Part shown: positions 21,625 through 30,182 of the stretch, in pieces
Layout: each line of letters starts with the position of its first letter
Numbering within the stretch: position 1 is the first letter of the stretch
Assembly: GCA_028281485.1 (NCBI GenBank)
Contig: JANQJT010000091.1
Location: 1-30,182, forward strand
Direction: 5' to 3'
Length of the DNA stretch: 30,182 bases
Source of the DNA: Phycisphaeraceae bacterium
GTDB lineage: Bacteria; Planctomycetota; Phycisphaerae; Phycisphaerales; Zrk34
Position numbers and translations under genes: made by a program
The notes under the pieces: model-generated
Seen by the model: only the letters and a program-made list of their open reading frames with translations
The model's database searches: none
What the model was told of the DNA's origin: nothing

Positions 21625-22785
21625 TTGACCGATAAAAACCCGGTGACACAAGCGCCGACCAGGATCGCCCTCGCCCCGCCGCGACGCGCGGAAGACCCGT
21701 CGTATCTGCGCGAGCAGTTGATCACGTATATAGGCAACAAACGGGCGCTTCTGCCGCTGATTCAGCGGGGACTGGACCGGGTGTTGGAGCGAACCGGGCG
21801 GGATCGGCTGCGCATCTTCGATGCGTTCGCGGGGTCGGGCGTCGTGTCGCGTTTCTTCAAACGCTACGCCGAGTCGCTGACGACCAACGACATCGAGTCG
21901 TACGCACAAGTGCTCGGCGCGTGCTACCTGACCAATCGGTCGGAGATCGATCTGGATGCGCTGCGCAACAGTCACGCATACATACTCGACCAGCTCGACG
22001 ACCTGCCCGTGCGCGACGGGTTCATCCGCCGGCTGTACTCACCCAAGAACGACACGGATATCCGGCCCGGCGAGCGGGCGTTCTACACCAACGACAACGC
22101 GATGCGCATCGACTCGTTGCGTTGGCTGATCGATCGCGTGCCGGTTGAACACCGCGTGTTTTTCCTCGGCCCACTCCTCAGCGCCGCTTCGGTCCACGCC
22201 AACACGTCCGGCGTGTTCAAGGGATTCTACAAGGACCGCGCGACCGGCATCGGGCAGTTCGGCGGCAGCAACCGCGATGCGCTAACGCGCATCATGGGGC
22301 GGGTCGCGCTGCCGCTACCCGTGTTGAGCCGGTTCGATTGCGACGTGAAGACGTATCGAGGTGATGCGAACGACGTGGTGCGTGCGATCGACCCGATCGA
22401 CCTGGCATATTTTGATCCGCCTTACAACCAGCACCCGTACGGCTCAAACTACTTCATGTTGAACCTGATCGTGGCAAATCGGGAGCCGGATGAGGTGAGC
22501 CCGGTGTCGGGTATCCCGGTGGACTGGCAACGGTCGGCGTACAACAGGCCGCGCGCGGCGCTGGGCGCGCTGACGGACCTGGTGGAAAACACGCCGGCCG
22601 ACTTCCTGTTGATCTCGTACAACAACGAGGGGTTCATTAATCGGGACGACTTCGTGCGATTGCTGCGTTTGCACGGCCGGGTGGAGGTGATCGAGCGGCC
22701 TTACAACGCTTTTCGCGGCAGTCGAAACCTGCGAAATCGGCCGCGGTATGTCACTGAGCAGTTGTTTCTGTTGGAGCGGCGTTGA
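21625..22785 (+). CDS. D12-class DNA adenine-N6 methyltransferase, solitary
   Basis: A 386-residue methyltransferase. The N-terminal motif LITYIGNKRALLPLI (residues 32-46) and the SAM-binding FDAFAGSGVVSRFFK (residues 65-79) match D12-class adenine methylases. The catalytic motif is FDPPYNQHPYG (Asp264-Tyr267). A recognition insert lies between them. There is no restriction enzyme gene nearby, so it may be an orphan regulatory methylase. The start is a TTG at 21625, because no ATG lies ahead of the IGNKR motif; a GTG at 21643 is the other possibility and neither has a ribosome site. The target sequence is unknown. It is followed by the carB promoter. Confidence 0.85.
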   Translation: MTDKNPVTQAPTRIALAPPRRAEDPSYLREQLITYIGNKRALLPLIQRGLDRVLERTGRDRLRIFDAFAGSGVVSRFFKRYAESLTTNDIESYAQVLGACYLTNRSEIDLDALRNSHAYILDQLDDLPVRDGFIRRLYSPKNDTDIRPGERAFYTNDNAMRIDSLRWLIDRVPVEHRVFFLGPLLSAASVHANTSGVFKGFYKDRATGIGQFGGSNRDALTRIMGRVALPLPVLSRFDCDVKTYRGDANDVVRAIDPIDLAYFDPPYNQHPYGSNYFMLNLIVANREPDEVSPVSGIPVDWQRSAYNRPRAALGALTDLVENTPADFLLISYNNEGFINRDDFVRLLRLHGRVEVIERPYNAFRGSRNLRNRPRYVTEQLFLLERR

Positions 22786-22820
22786 GTCGGTGAGCGGCGG
22801 GAAAAACAGGGGAGGGTCGG

Positions 22821-22849
22821 TTGAGAAATAGGCGCGGGACCGCTAAGAT
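22821..22849 (+). promoter_or_regulatory. Sigma-70-type promoter of carB
   Basis: TTGAGA (22821-22826) and TAAGAT (22844-22849) are 17 bases apart. The start would be near 22856, leaving a leader of about 54 bases. No riboswitch or attenuator structure is evident in the leader. Confidence 0.65.
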
Positions 22850-22909
22850 TTCCGCAATTTGCCGGGGCCGTGCTGATCCGACCAACCTCCAGAAAGATCG
22901 ATCCCGCGC

Positions 22910-25900
22910 ATGCCAAAACGCACCGATATCCAGAACATCCTCATCATCGGCTCGGGCCCGATCGTCATCGGGCAGGGCTGCGAGTTCGATTACTCCGGCA
23001 CGCAGGCGTGTAAGGCCCTGCGAGACGAGGGCTTCCGCGTCGTGCTGGTGAACTCCAACCCCGCGACGATCATGACCGACCCCGGCTTTGCCGACCGGAC
23101 CTACATCGAACCGATTACGACGCAAACGATCGAGAAGATCCTGCAGGCCGAGGCCGACGCGGGCAACCCGATCGACGCGCTGCTGCCGACGCTGGGCGGG
23201 CAGACGGGCCTGAACTGCGCGTGCAAGGCGTTCGACGAGGGCATCCTGGAGAAGTTCGGGGTGGAGATGATCGGCGCCGATCGGCGGGTGATCAGTCGGG
23301 CTGAAGACCGCAATGAGTTCCGGGAAATCGTCGAGTCGATCGGGTTGCACCAGCCGCTGGCCAAGACGGTCGAGACGATGGAGGAGGCGTGGGATTTCCT
23401 GGAGGTGTGCGGGCTGCCGGCGATCATCCGCCCCGCGTTCACGCTCGGCGGCACGGGCGGCGGCATCGCCTACAACCGGGAAGAGTTTGAAGACATCGTC
23501 AAGCGCGGCCTGGACGCGTCGATGATCACCCAGGTGCTCATCGACCGGTCGGTGCTCGGCTGGAAAGAGTACGAGCTGGAGGTCATGCGCGACCGGGCGG
23601 ACAACGTGGTCATCATCTGTTCGATCGAGAACATCGACGCGATGGGCGTGCACACCGGCGACTCGATCACGGTGGCGCCGTCGCAGACGCTGACGGACAA
23701 GGAATACCAGCAGATGCGCGACGCGTCGATCGCGATCCTCCGCGCGGTGGGCGTGGAGACGGGCGGGTCGAACGTGCAGTTCGCGGTGAACCCGGCCGAC
23801 GGCGAGATGGTGGTGGTGGAGATGAACCCGCGCGTGTCGCGCTCCAGCGCGCTGGCGTCGAAGGCGACGGGTTTCCCGATCGCCAAGCTCGCGGCGAAGC
23901 TGGCGGTGGGTTACACCCTGGACGAGCTGCCCAACGACATCACGGGCAAGACGGTCGCGTGCTTCGAGCCGACGATCGACTACGTGGTGACGAAGCTGCC
24001 GCGCTGGACGTTTGAGAAGTTCCCCGAGGCCGACGAGACGCTGACCACGCAGATGAAGAGCGTGGGCGAGGCGATGAGCATCGGTCGGACGTTCAAGGAA
24101 TCCCTGCAGAAGGGCATCCGCTCGATGGAGGTCAAGCGGTTCGGCCTGGGCCTGGACGCCAACGACAAGCGCCTGGCCGCCGAGCGCGGCACCGAGAATC
24201 CCGAGTATCCCGTCGACGAAGACAAGCTGCGTCGCAAGCTGACCGTGCCCTGCCAGGGTCGCCTGTATTACGTGCGTTACGCGTTCCTGATGGGCTGGAC
24301 CCTCGAGCAGGTGCACGAGCTGTCGCGGATTGACCCGTGGTTCCTCGATCAGATCAAGCAGCTGGTGGATTTCGAGTCGGAGCTGCGCAGCTACAAGAAA
24401 CTCGAGGACTTGCCGCGCGACCTGTTGTTCCAGGCCAAGCGTCTGGGCTACAGCGACCCGCAGCTGGCGAACCTGTACCTCGGATCGATCACGACCAACA
24501 CGATTCTCCGGGTGCGCGAGCACCGCAAGTCGCTGGGCATCGAGCCGGTCTACAAGCTGGTCGACACCTGCGCCGCGGAGTTCGAGGCCGAGACGCCCTA
24601 CTACTACTCGACGTACGAGGCGCCGATCACCGTCAACGGTGAGACGATCACCGACGACGAGGTGCGTGTGACCGACCGCAAGAAGATCATCATCCTCGGC
24701 GGTGGGCCGAACCGCATCGGTCAGGGCATCGAGTTCGACTACTGCTGTGTGCAGGCGGCGTTCGCGGCCGACGAGCTCGGCTACGAGTCGGTCATGGTCA
24801 ACTCCAACCCCGAAACCGTCTCTACCGATTACGACACCAGCGACCTGCTGTTCTTCGAGCCGCTGACGCTGGAGGACGTGCTGAACCTGTGCGAGCGCCT
24901 CAACGGCGCGCCGCTAGGTGAAGAGGGCAACCTGTTTGGCGCGATCGTGCAGTTCGGCGGGCAGACGCCGCTGAACCTGGCGCACGGGCTGCAGACCGCG
25001 GGCGTGCCGATCATCGGCACCAGCGTCGACAGCATCGACCTGGCCGAAGACCGCGAGCGGTTCCAACAGCTTCTCAACGATCTACAGCTCAAGCAGCCGC
25101 CCAACGGCATCGCGTACTCGCTGGAGCAGGCGATCGAGATCGCCAACCGCATCAGCTACCCCGTGCTGGTCCGACCGAGCTACGTGCTGGGCGGGCGCGG
25201 CATGGAGACGTGTTTCGACGAAGAACAGCTGCTGCGTTACATGAAGAACGCGGTGAACGTCAGCGACCTGGCCGACGCGCCGGTGCTGATCGACAAGTTC
25301 CTGGCTGAGGCGATCGAGTGTGACGTTGATGTCGTGGCCGACTTCGGCAGCGAGAACCCGCGGGCGCTGGTGTGCGGCGTGATGGAGCACATCGAGGAGG
25401 CCGGGGTGCACTCGGGCGACTCGGCGTGTGCGATCCCGCCGTTCAGCCTGCCGCAGAACGTGATCGACGATCTGGTGGCGCAGTCGCGCAAGCTGGCCAA
25501 GGCGTTGAAGGTGCGTGGGTTGATGAACGTGCAGTACGCGATCACCCGGCCGCACGACGCAAACGACGCGTACGAGATCTACCTGTTGGAGGTGAACCCG
25601 CGTGCGTCACGGACGGTGCCGTTCGTCTCGAAGGCGACGGGCACGAGCTGGGCGCGGATCGCGGCGAAGGTGATGGCGGGCTGCTCGCTGGACGATCTGG
25701 GCGTGAGCGAGAACTACCTGCCGGACCACACGTCGGTGAAGGAGTCGGTGTTCCCGTTCAGCAAGTTCCCGGGCGTGGACGTGATCCTCGGGCCGGAGAT
25801 GCGCAGCACGGGCGAGGTGATGGGCGCGGACGCGGACTTCCCGGTGGCGTTCGCCAAGAGCCAGATGGCGGCCGGCGGCAACCTGCCGATCGACGGCAAC

Positions 25901-26320
25901 GTGTTCCTTTCGGTGCGTGACAGCGACAAGCCGCACGTGATCGAGCTGGCGCGGGTGCTGGTCGGCGCGGGGTTCAAGGTGTACGCCACGGGCGGCACGG
26001 CGCGCTGCCTGGAAGAGAACAACATCGAAGTGAATCGACTGAACAAGATCTCCGAGGGCCGGCCCAACGCGGTGGACATGATCAAGAACGGCGAGCTGGA
26101 CCTGATCCTGAACACGCCGACGCGCAAGGGCGCGGGCACCGACGAGGGCAAGCTGCGGGCCACGGCCGTGCGGTACGGCGTGCCGATGATCACGACCACC
26201 ACCGGCGCGCAGGCGGCGGCGCGAGCGATCGTGGCGCTGCGCGAGGGGGCGTGGGACGTGAAGGCGTTGCAGGATTACTACCCGGTGTACAACAACGGGC
26301 TGACGCCCGTGCTGGCCTGA
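22910..26320 (+). CDS. carB: Carbamoyl-phosphate synthase large subunit
   Basis: A 1136-residue CarB that makes carbamoyl phosphate from bicarbonate, ATP and ammonia from the small subunit, for pyrimidine and arginine synthesis. The duplicated halves are clear: ILIIGSGPIVIGQGCEFDYS at the N-terminus and IIILGGGPNRIGQGIEFDYC near residue 598, each followed by an ATP-grasp region (for example VVVEMNPRVSRSSALASKAT and LLEVNPRASRTVPFVSKAT). The middle carries the oligomerisation domain, with DTCAAEFEAETPYYYSTYE at its end. A C-terminal MGS-like allosteric domain begins about residue 985 (GNVFLSVRDSDKPHVIELAR). It is about 60 residues longer than E. coli CarB. The small subunit gene is not adjacent. 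Confidence 0.98.
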   Translation: MPKRTDIQNILIIGSGPIVIGQGCEFDYSGTQACKALRDEGFRVVLVNSNPATIMTDPGFADRTYIEPITTQTIEKILQAEADAGNPIDALLPTLGGQTGLNCACKAFDEGILEKFGVEMIGADRRVISRAEDRNEFREIVESIGLHQPLAKTVETMEEAWDFLEVCGLPAIIRPAFTLGGTGGGIAYNREEFEDIVKRGLDASMITQVLIDRSVLGWKEYELEVMRDRADNVVIICSIENIDAMGVHTGDSITVAPSQTLTDKEYQQMRDASIAILRAVGVETGGSNVQFAVNPADGEMVVVEMNPRVSRSSALASKATGFPIAKLAAKLAVGYTLDELPNDITGKTVACFEPTIDYVVTKLPRWTFEKFPEADETLTTQMKSVGEAMSIGRTFKESLQKGIRSMEVKRFGLGLDANDKRLAAERGTENPEYPVDEDKLRRKLTVPCQGRLYYVRYAFLMGWTLEQVHELSRIDPWFLDQIKQLVDFESELRSYKKLEDLPRDLLFQAKRLGYSDPQLANLYLGSITTNTILRVREHRKSLGIEPVYKLVDTCAAEFEAETPYYYSTYEAPITVNGETITDDEVRVTDRKKIIILGGGPNRIGQGIEFDYCCVQAAFAADELGYESVMVNSNPETVSTDYDTSDLLFFEPLTLEDVLNLCERLNGAPLGEEGNLFGAIVQFGGQTPLNLAHGLQTAGVPIIGTSVDSIDLAEDRERFQQLLNDLQLKQPPNGIAYSLEQAIEIANRISYPVLVRPSYVLGGRGMETCFDEEQLLRYMKNAVNVSDLADAPVLIDKFLAEAIECDVDVVADFGSENPRALVCGVMEHIEEAGVHSGDSACAIPPFSLPQNVIDDLVAQSRKLAKALKVRGLMNVQYAITRPHDANDAYEIYLLEVNPRASRTVPFVSKATGTSWARIAAKVMAGCSLDDLGVSENYLPDHTSVKESVFPFSKFPGVDVILGPEMRSTGEVMGADADFPVAFAKSQMAAGGNLPIDGNVFLSVRDSDKPHVIELARVLVGAGFKVYATGGTARCLEENNIEVNRLNKISEGRPNAVDMIKNGELDLILNTPTRKGAGTDEGKLRATAVRYGVPMITTTTGAQAAARAIVALREGAWDVKALQDYYPVYNNGLTPVLA

Positions 26321-26321
26321 G

Positions 26322-26870
26322 CTATCCGGTGACGGCGGGCACTTGCGGCGCGTTCTGCACGATCACCGCGATCAGCAAGATCACCCAGATCACACACCCG
26401 ATGGCAAACTTGGTAAGGTTCCCGGCCGCGTGACCGAGGGCGGCGCCCTGACCGGCGCGAACCGCTTCGTGCTTCGACCGACCGCCGCTGAGCTCCATGA
26501 CGGTTGCCAGCGTAAACGCGCCGGCCACCGCACCGAAGATCGTACCGATCAAAGGGAGAAACATCGTGCCGGTGATGGCGCCGGCGACGCCGCCGATTAG
26601 CGCACCGATCGAGGCGCGCTTCGTGCCGCCGAACTTCTTGGCGCCCATCGCGCCGGCGATCAGTTCGATCACCTCACCGATCACCGCCAGGCCGATCACG
26701 CCGAGGATGGTCCACAGCCAGAAAACCTCCTGGTCGCGGATGACCAGCCAGTCGAACAGCACAGCCGATCCGATCATCAGCCAGTTGCCCGGCACGCCGG
26801 CCAGCGAGATCAGCAGGAACGCGGCACAGAACAGCATCAGCAGCGTCGATAGAGAGATGTAGATCATCAT
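26322..26870 (-). CDS. DUF456 family membrane protein
   Basis: A 182-residue integral membrane protein. Hydrophobic segments occur at about residues 3-26, 29-44 and 51-74, a glycine-rich pair at about 86-125 (SIGALIGGVAGAITGTMFLP, then IGTIFGAVAGAFTLATVMEL), and a C-terminal span at about 155-172. The EVIELIAGAMGAKKFGGTKRA segment and the following glycine zipper are typical of DUF456 proteins, whose function is unknown. The ATG at 26870 is followed immediately by a second ATG; GGAA lies upstream. It converges with carB, one base apart, and appears to be a single-gene unit. Confidence 0.88.
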   Translation of the reverse strand: MMIYISLSTLLMLFCAAFLLISLAGVPGNWLMIGSAVLFDWLVIRDQEVFWLWTILGVIGLAVIGEVIELIAGAMGAKKFGGTKRASIGALIGGVAGAITGTMFLPLIGTIFGAVAGAFTLATVMELSGGRSKHEAVRAGQGAALGHAAGNLTKFAIGCVIWVILLIAVIVQNAPQVPAVTG

Positions 26871-26981
26871 CGGTCGCGGTTTCCAATCCTCAGCGTCATC
26901 TTAGTCGCAGATCAGCGGGGCGAGTTTCAGGGTAATCGAGAGATTGGCGGTCAAAATCGAGTGTCGCGCAACACGATTATT

Positions 26982-28295
26982 TCAAAGCATTTGCGCGACG
27001 TCGCAGGCGGTGATGGGCCGGTCCGCACGCGGTAGGCCAAGCAGGACGGGCCAGTCGGCGGGATCGGCGGGGCGTGAACCGTGCGAGCCTTTGACGCGTT
27101 GGGGTTGGTCGGCGCGGATGCGGCGGGTCGTGGGATCGAAGAACAGTTCGGTCGGGTCGTAGCCGGGCTTGCGGTGGATGTCGACGGTCCAGGCGAAGTC
27201 GGGCGCATCCGCCCAGTCGTCCCACCAGCGGTACTCGAACCAGGCGTCTTCGCAAGCAAACAAGACGATGTGACCGGCGCGATCGGTGTCCAGGCCGACC
27301 TCGGCCCGAGCGGAGCCCGTGTAAATCTCATTGACCTCGGATTGCTCGGCGAGCATTGCCGCGATGCGGTCGACGTCGGCTTCGTCCTTGAGATAGACGT
27401 GTGCGACCTGGTGATCGCACAGCGCAAACGCGGGTGTGTTGGCGTAGTCGATCAAACCTGTGTCGTTGATCGTGAGCAGGTCGTGTGCGCGCAGCAGCGC
27501 GTTGGGCGCGAGCGAGCGCGAGACATCGGTCATGCCGTACTCGCTGAGCAGCACGAGCCGTGCGCCGTCTGCGGCGACCTGTTCGGCAAGCGGTGTGATG
27601 GTGTCGAATACGGCGATGAGGTCGTCGAGGATCGACGCGCCGGATGGGCCGAGCCTCTGGAGGTTGTAGTCGAGGTGAGGGATGTAGGTGAGCATGAGGT
27701 CGGGCTTGTGATGGGCCCAGACGTGCTGCGCGGATGCGACGATCCATTGTGTCGATTCGATGTTGGCCATCGGCCCCCAGTAGTGATGCAGAGGGAACGG
27801 GCCGAGTTCGTCTTTGAGTTGCTCGTTTAAGGTCGGCGGGTTTGTCCAGCAATCGGAGATCGTCTTGCCGTCGGGCGTGTGCGTCGGTTTGGGGGTGATA
27901 ACGATGTCGGCGGCGCCGATGGAGGACTGGAAGAAGAGCATCGCGACCGTGCTGCCGGTATCTGCCCAGACGCGTGGGGTCTGGAGCAGGTCGTTAGACT
28001 GTTCCCAGAAGCTGACGCGCTTTCGGTCTTCTGCGTGGTTGGCCAGGTCGAGGCGGGTGTGGATTGAAGGGTCGCGGTAGGAGGCGACGCCGTTAGCGAC
28101 GATGCCGTGCTGTTGCGGCAAGACGCCGGTGGTGAGCGTGGCCTGGGCGGGCATGGTGACCGCGGGGCGGACGGGTTCGATCGTGTTGCGTCCACGCGTG
28201 ATCAGGTCGCGTAGCCAGGCGGGTTGTCCGTCGGTGGGTAGTCGATCGAGCAGGCGGCTCGACAGGCCGGGCAGGTCTAACACAACGGTGGACAT
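26982..28295 (-). CDS. Alkaline phosphatase superfamily phosphodiesterase/pyrophosphatase
   Basis: A 437-residue soluble enzyme of the type I phosphodiesterase/nucleotide pyrophosphatase group. Asp7 (VVLDLPG) and Thr47 (PAVTMPAQATL) are the expected first metal ligand and nucleophile; QQHGIVANG follows. Later positions differ from classical NPP enzymes: the metal ligands usually seen in DxxGHxxGP appear as HLDYNLQRLGP (Gln213 for His), and the usual DHG is SEYGM (Glu252, Tyr253). The same form occurs, as I recall, in the phosphodiesterase-like proteins of ebo-type clusters, but no other ebo gene is present here. The start at MSTVVLDLPG removes a 38-residue lead without likeness. It is 14 bases downstream of the LysM gene and is probably co-transcribed with it. 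Confidence 0.85.
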   Translation of the reverse strand: MSTVVLDLPGLSSRLLDRLPTDGQPAWLRDLITRGRNTIEPVRPAVTMPAQATLTTGVLPQQHGIVANGVASYRDPSIHTRLDLANHAEDRKRVSFWEQSNDLLQTPRVWADTGSTVAMLFFQSSIGAADIVITPKPTHTPDGKTISDCWTNPPTLNEQLKDELGPFPLHHYWGPMANIESTQWIVASAQHVWAHHKPDLMLTYIPHLDYNLQRLGPSGASILDDLIAVFDTITPLAEQVAADGARLVLLSEYGMTDVSRSLAPNALLRAHDLLTINDTGLIDYANTPAFALCDHQVAHVYLKDEADVDRIAAMLAEQSEVNEIYTGSARAEVGLDTDRAGHIVLFACEDAWFEYRWWDDWADAPDFAWTVDIHRKPGYDPTELFFDPTTRRIRADQPQRVKGSHGSRPADPADWPVLLGLPRADRPITACDVAQML

Positions 28296-28309
28296 GGGAC
28301 GGAGCTCGG

Positions 28310-29188
28310 TTAGTCGCGGGGCAGAGGCGGCACGACGAGTTTCATGCCGGCTCGGATGACGTCGGGATTCTTGATGCGGTCCTTGTTGGCGGTGTAGATC
28401 AGCTCCCACTTGGTGCCGTCGCCGTACTCGCGTGCGGCGATGTCCCAGAGGCCTTCGTCCTCACCGACGATGACGGTCTTCGTGTCGTCATCGAAACCCA
28501 GGCCGAGCGGATCGGTGGTGGTCTTCTCAGCGATCGGTCCCATCTCGGGGCCGGCGCGGGGGATGAACAGCTCCTGGCCGGGCTTGAGGCGGTCGGGGTT
28601 CACGTGGGGGTTGGCGCGGGCGATGATGGGCCACTTGCTTCCCGCGCCGAGCTCGCGCTTGGCGATGTTCCACATCAGGTCGCCCTGTTGAACGACGTAG
28701 ATGTGACCGCCGTCGTCGGGTGTCTGGCCCATGGTGATCGAGTCGGGCTCGACGGCGATGGTGACGGTGGGCTTGGTGTCGTTGCCGGTCGGCGGGGTGT
28801 CGTCGATGAACAGGTTGGGCTGCGTGGCGCGGGCGGTGATGGTGGGTTGCGTCGTGGCGACCTCCACGGGCGGGTCGTCGGTGGCAAGTCGGATGGTGGG
28901 CTCGACGGTGTCAGTGGATGTGTCGGTGTCTGTAGATGAGCCGTCGAGATCGGTCAGGGAGGAGATGTCGATGGAATCCAGGTCGAGCAGGTTGACGGGG
29001 TCGGGTTCGGAACCGGCGGAGGCGTCGGGGTCGAGCGAGGTGGTGACGGTTCGGAGGTTGGGGTCGATGGGGGGCTGCGTGTCGGCGGTGTCGGTGTCAC
29101 CGCCACCGCTGAAGACGGTGTAGTAGCCCACGATCGCGATGACGAGCACCGCCCCACCGATCACTGCGATTTTTGTCCCACTGCTCAT
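28310..29188 (-). CDS. Membrane-anchored protein with two LysM domains
   Basis: A 292-residue protein. One hydrophobic segment (about residues 7-27) anchors it. A Thr/Asp-rich acidic linker runs to about residue 160, and two LysM domains follow: residues 162-210 (HIYVVQQGDLMWNIAKRELG...LKPGQELFIP) and 237-287 (KTVIVGEDEGLWDIAAREYG...IRAGMKLVVP). LysM domains bind N-acetylglucosamine-containing glycans such as peptidoglycan. No enzymatic domain is attached, so it is probably a cell-wall-binding adaptor. Planctomycete walls contain peptidoglycan, which fits. It has a good ribosome site (GTGGGAG) and a possible promoter about 30 bases upstream; the phosphodiesterase gene follows. Confidence 0.9.
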   Translation of the reverse strand: MSSGTKIAVIGGAVLVIAIVGYYTVFSGGGDTDTADTQPPIDPNLRTVTTSLDPDASAGSEPDPVNLLDLDSIDISSLTDLDGSSTDTDTSTDTVEPTIRLATDDPPVEVATTQPTITARATQPNLFIDDTPPTGNDTKPTVTIAVEPDSITMGQTPDDGGHIYVVQQGDLMWNIAKRELGAGSKWPIIARANPHVNPDRLKPGQELFIPRAGPEMGPIAEKTTTDPLGLGFDDDTKTVIVGEDEGLWDIAAREYGDGTKWELIYTANKDRIKNPDVIRAGMKLVVPPLPRD

Positions 29189-29217
29189 GCAACACTCCCA
29201 CGGTTCGTCGCGGTTAC

Positions 29218-29223
29218 ATTGTA
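29218..29223 (-). promoter_or_regulatory. Candidate -10 box of the LysM gene
   Basis: TACAAT on the minus strand lies 29 bases before the LysM start codon. A TTGACA is found further upstream with a 20-base spacer, longer than ideal, so the assignment is tentative. Confidence 0.4.
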
Positions 29224-29284
29224 CCCGCGTCGCGCTCGGCGTGTGTCAACCAAACGGGCGGGGAGAGGATCGAAAAAGCACCGG

Positions 29285-30182
29285 TCAGGCGGGCACGGCG
29301 ACGGACTGTTCGTCGGTGTCGCTGTCGGCCTGCGATCCACCGCTCATGCCCAGCGCCAGCAGCGGCGAGGCCACGGCGATCGACGAGTAGGTACCCACCA
29401 TCACGCCGATGATGAGGGCGAACGCGAAGCCGCGCACCCCGTCACCACCAAAGATGTAGAGCGTGCCGACGGCCAGCAGCGTGGTGACCGAGGTCAACAG
29501 CGTTCGGCTGATCGTCTGGTTGATGGACTTGTCGATGATCGATCCGGTGGCGTGGGCCAACTTGCCACGGTTCTCGCGGATGCGGTCGAAGAGGACGATG
29601 GTGTCGTTGAGCGAGTAACCGATGATCGTCAGCAGCGCGGCGATGAGGCCGAGGTTGAGCTTGAACTCGCCGAGGAGCAGGGCCTGGCCGAGGGGCATGT
29701 CGAACAGGTAGTGGGTGGCGGAGACAAGGCCGAGCGTGATGATGACGTCGTGGGTGAGGGCGGCGATGGCGGCCAGACCGTAGCGGAGCGAGCCGAATCG
29801 GAACCAGATGTAGACCACGATGGCCATGAGGCTGAAGACGACGGCGACGACGGCCTGCTGCTTGAGCGTCTGGGCGACGGAGGGAGAGAAGTTGGAGACC
29901 TTGCTGAGCGACTTGTCGCGGCTGAGGGCCGCGTCGATGAGCTGCCACTCGTCGGCGGCGAAGTTCGACCAGGCCTGTTGATCGACGAAGGCGCTGATCG
30001 TCGGTTCGTGGCTGACGACAACGACGGACGAGTACGCGTCCAGGCTTCCGGGGGCAGCGGTCAAGCCGACCACTTTGACGGGTAGGGGCTTGGTGTGATC
30101 TTCGAAGTCGGGTTGGAGGCGCATCGCGGCGATTCTCGCCTTGATGTCTTCGATGGTCGTGGCGGGCTGGATGTCCTCGAGC
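29285..30182 (-). CDS. secF: Protein translocase subunit SecF, N-terminus missing
   Basis: The C-terminal 298 codons of SecF, or of the SecF half of a SecDF fusion; the frame stays open to the right edge. SecF uses the proton gradient to help pull proteins through SecYEG. The visible part starts in the first periplasmic domain (AYSSVVVVSHEPT, then WQLIDAALSRDKSLSKVSNF) and continues with membrane segments: VVAVVFSLMAIVVYIWFRFG, then ALTHDVIITLGLVSATHYLF, and the hallmark FKLNLGLIAALLTIIGYSLN followed by DTIVLFDRIREN. The final helices (TLLTSVTTLLAVGTLYIFGG, then FAFALIIGVMVGTYSSIAVA) complete the domain. The first membrane helix and any SecD part lie outside the window. Confidence 0.93.
   Translation of the reverse strand, partial: LEDIQPATTIEDIKARIAAMRLQPDFEDHTKPLPVKVVGLTAAPGSLDAYSSVVVVSHEPTISAFVDQQAWSNFAADEWQLIDAALSRDKSLSKVSNFSPSVAQTLKQQAVVAVVFSLMAIVVYIWFRFGSLRYGLAAIAALTHDVIITLGLVSATHYLFDMPLGQALLLGEFKLNLGLIAALLTIIGYSLNDTIVLFDRIRENRGKLAHATGSIIDKSINQTISRTLLTSVTTLLAVGTLYIFGGDGVRGFAFALIIGVMVGTYSSIAVASPLLALGMSGGSQADSDTDEQSVAVPA

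Noticed and set aside
22751..24523. A 590-codon open frame on the minus strand across the start of carB
   Set aside because: Antisense to an unmistakable CarB, with an Arg/His/Leu-rich translation and no family motif.
26982..28295. Membership of an ebo-type cluster for the phosphodiesterase
   Set aside because: The likeness is to one component only; no EboA, TatD-like, dehydroquinate-synthase-like or sugar isomerase gene is near, and the UbiA-like gene is 25 kb away and paired with UbiX.

Overview
The window is GC-rich, densely coded chromosomal DNA that most resembles a planctomycete, probably of the Phycisphaerae type. This is an inference from gene content: PEP-CTERM surface proteins with VPEP...RRR tails, a pseudopilin with an H-X9-DG motif, dockerin-like calcium loops in a secreted protein, tandem bactofilins, futalosine-style UbiA/UbiX enzymes, and core genes (ispG, queA, carB, secF, yraN) without large operons. 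I see no insertion sequence, prophage, CRISPR array, rRNA or tRNA. I did not compute GC content or run any search.

Layout. 1-1150 (minus): a bactofilin, a zinc-ribbon bactofilin and the start of an isochorismatase-family hydrolase. 1269-2787 (minus): a UbiA-type prenyltransferase and a UbiX-type flavin prenyltransferase. 2962-6314 (plus): two adjacent ketosynthases, the first with every catalytic residue replaced (chain-length-factor-like), then a membrane-anchored protein. 6338-9667 (plus): a promoter, cobalamin riboswitch and intrinsic terminator, followed by two PEP-CTERM surface proteins and a translationally coupled pseudopilin. 9709-14495: a CPBP-like membrane protein, YraN, an anchored DUF3887-like protein, QueA, two small unknown proteins and a TYW1-like radical SAM enzyme. 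14682-17987: a PilZ protein with its terminator, an AT-richer regulatory gap, a glycine-zipper lipoprotein and a large secreted DUF4139-like protein. 18004-22785: IspG, a PilZ-receiver-HPt protein whose phosphotransfer residues are lost, a Cof-type HAD phosphatase and a D12-class adenine methylase. 22821-30182: carB with a good promoter, a DUF456 membrane protein, an alkaline-phosphatase-superfamily phosphodiesterase, a LysM protein, and SecF running off the right edge.

The best candidate for a new system is the B12-riboswitch operon at 6338-9667. A complete regulatory leader controls only exported, surface-type proteins and no recognisable cobalamin enzyme or classical transporter. The simplest reading is a cell-surface corrinoid capture apparatus anchored by PEP-CTERM sorting instead of the lipoproteins used by Bacteroidetes; that function is inferred, not shown. 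Two other items deserve attention: the ketosynthase pair with a degenerate first member, and the PilZ-REC-HPt protein that looks like a c-di-GMP-reading scaffold with a dead phosphorelay.
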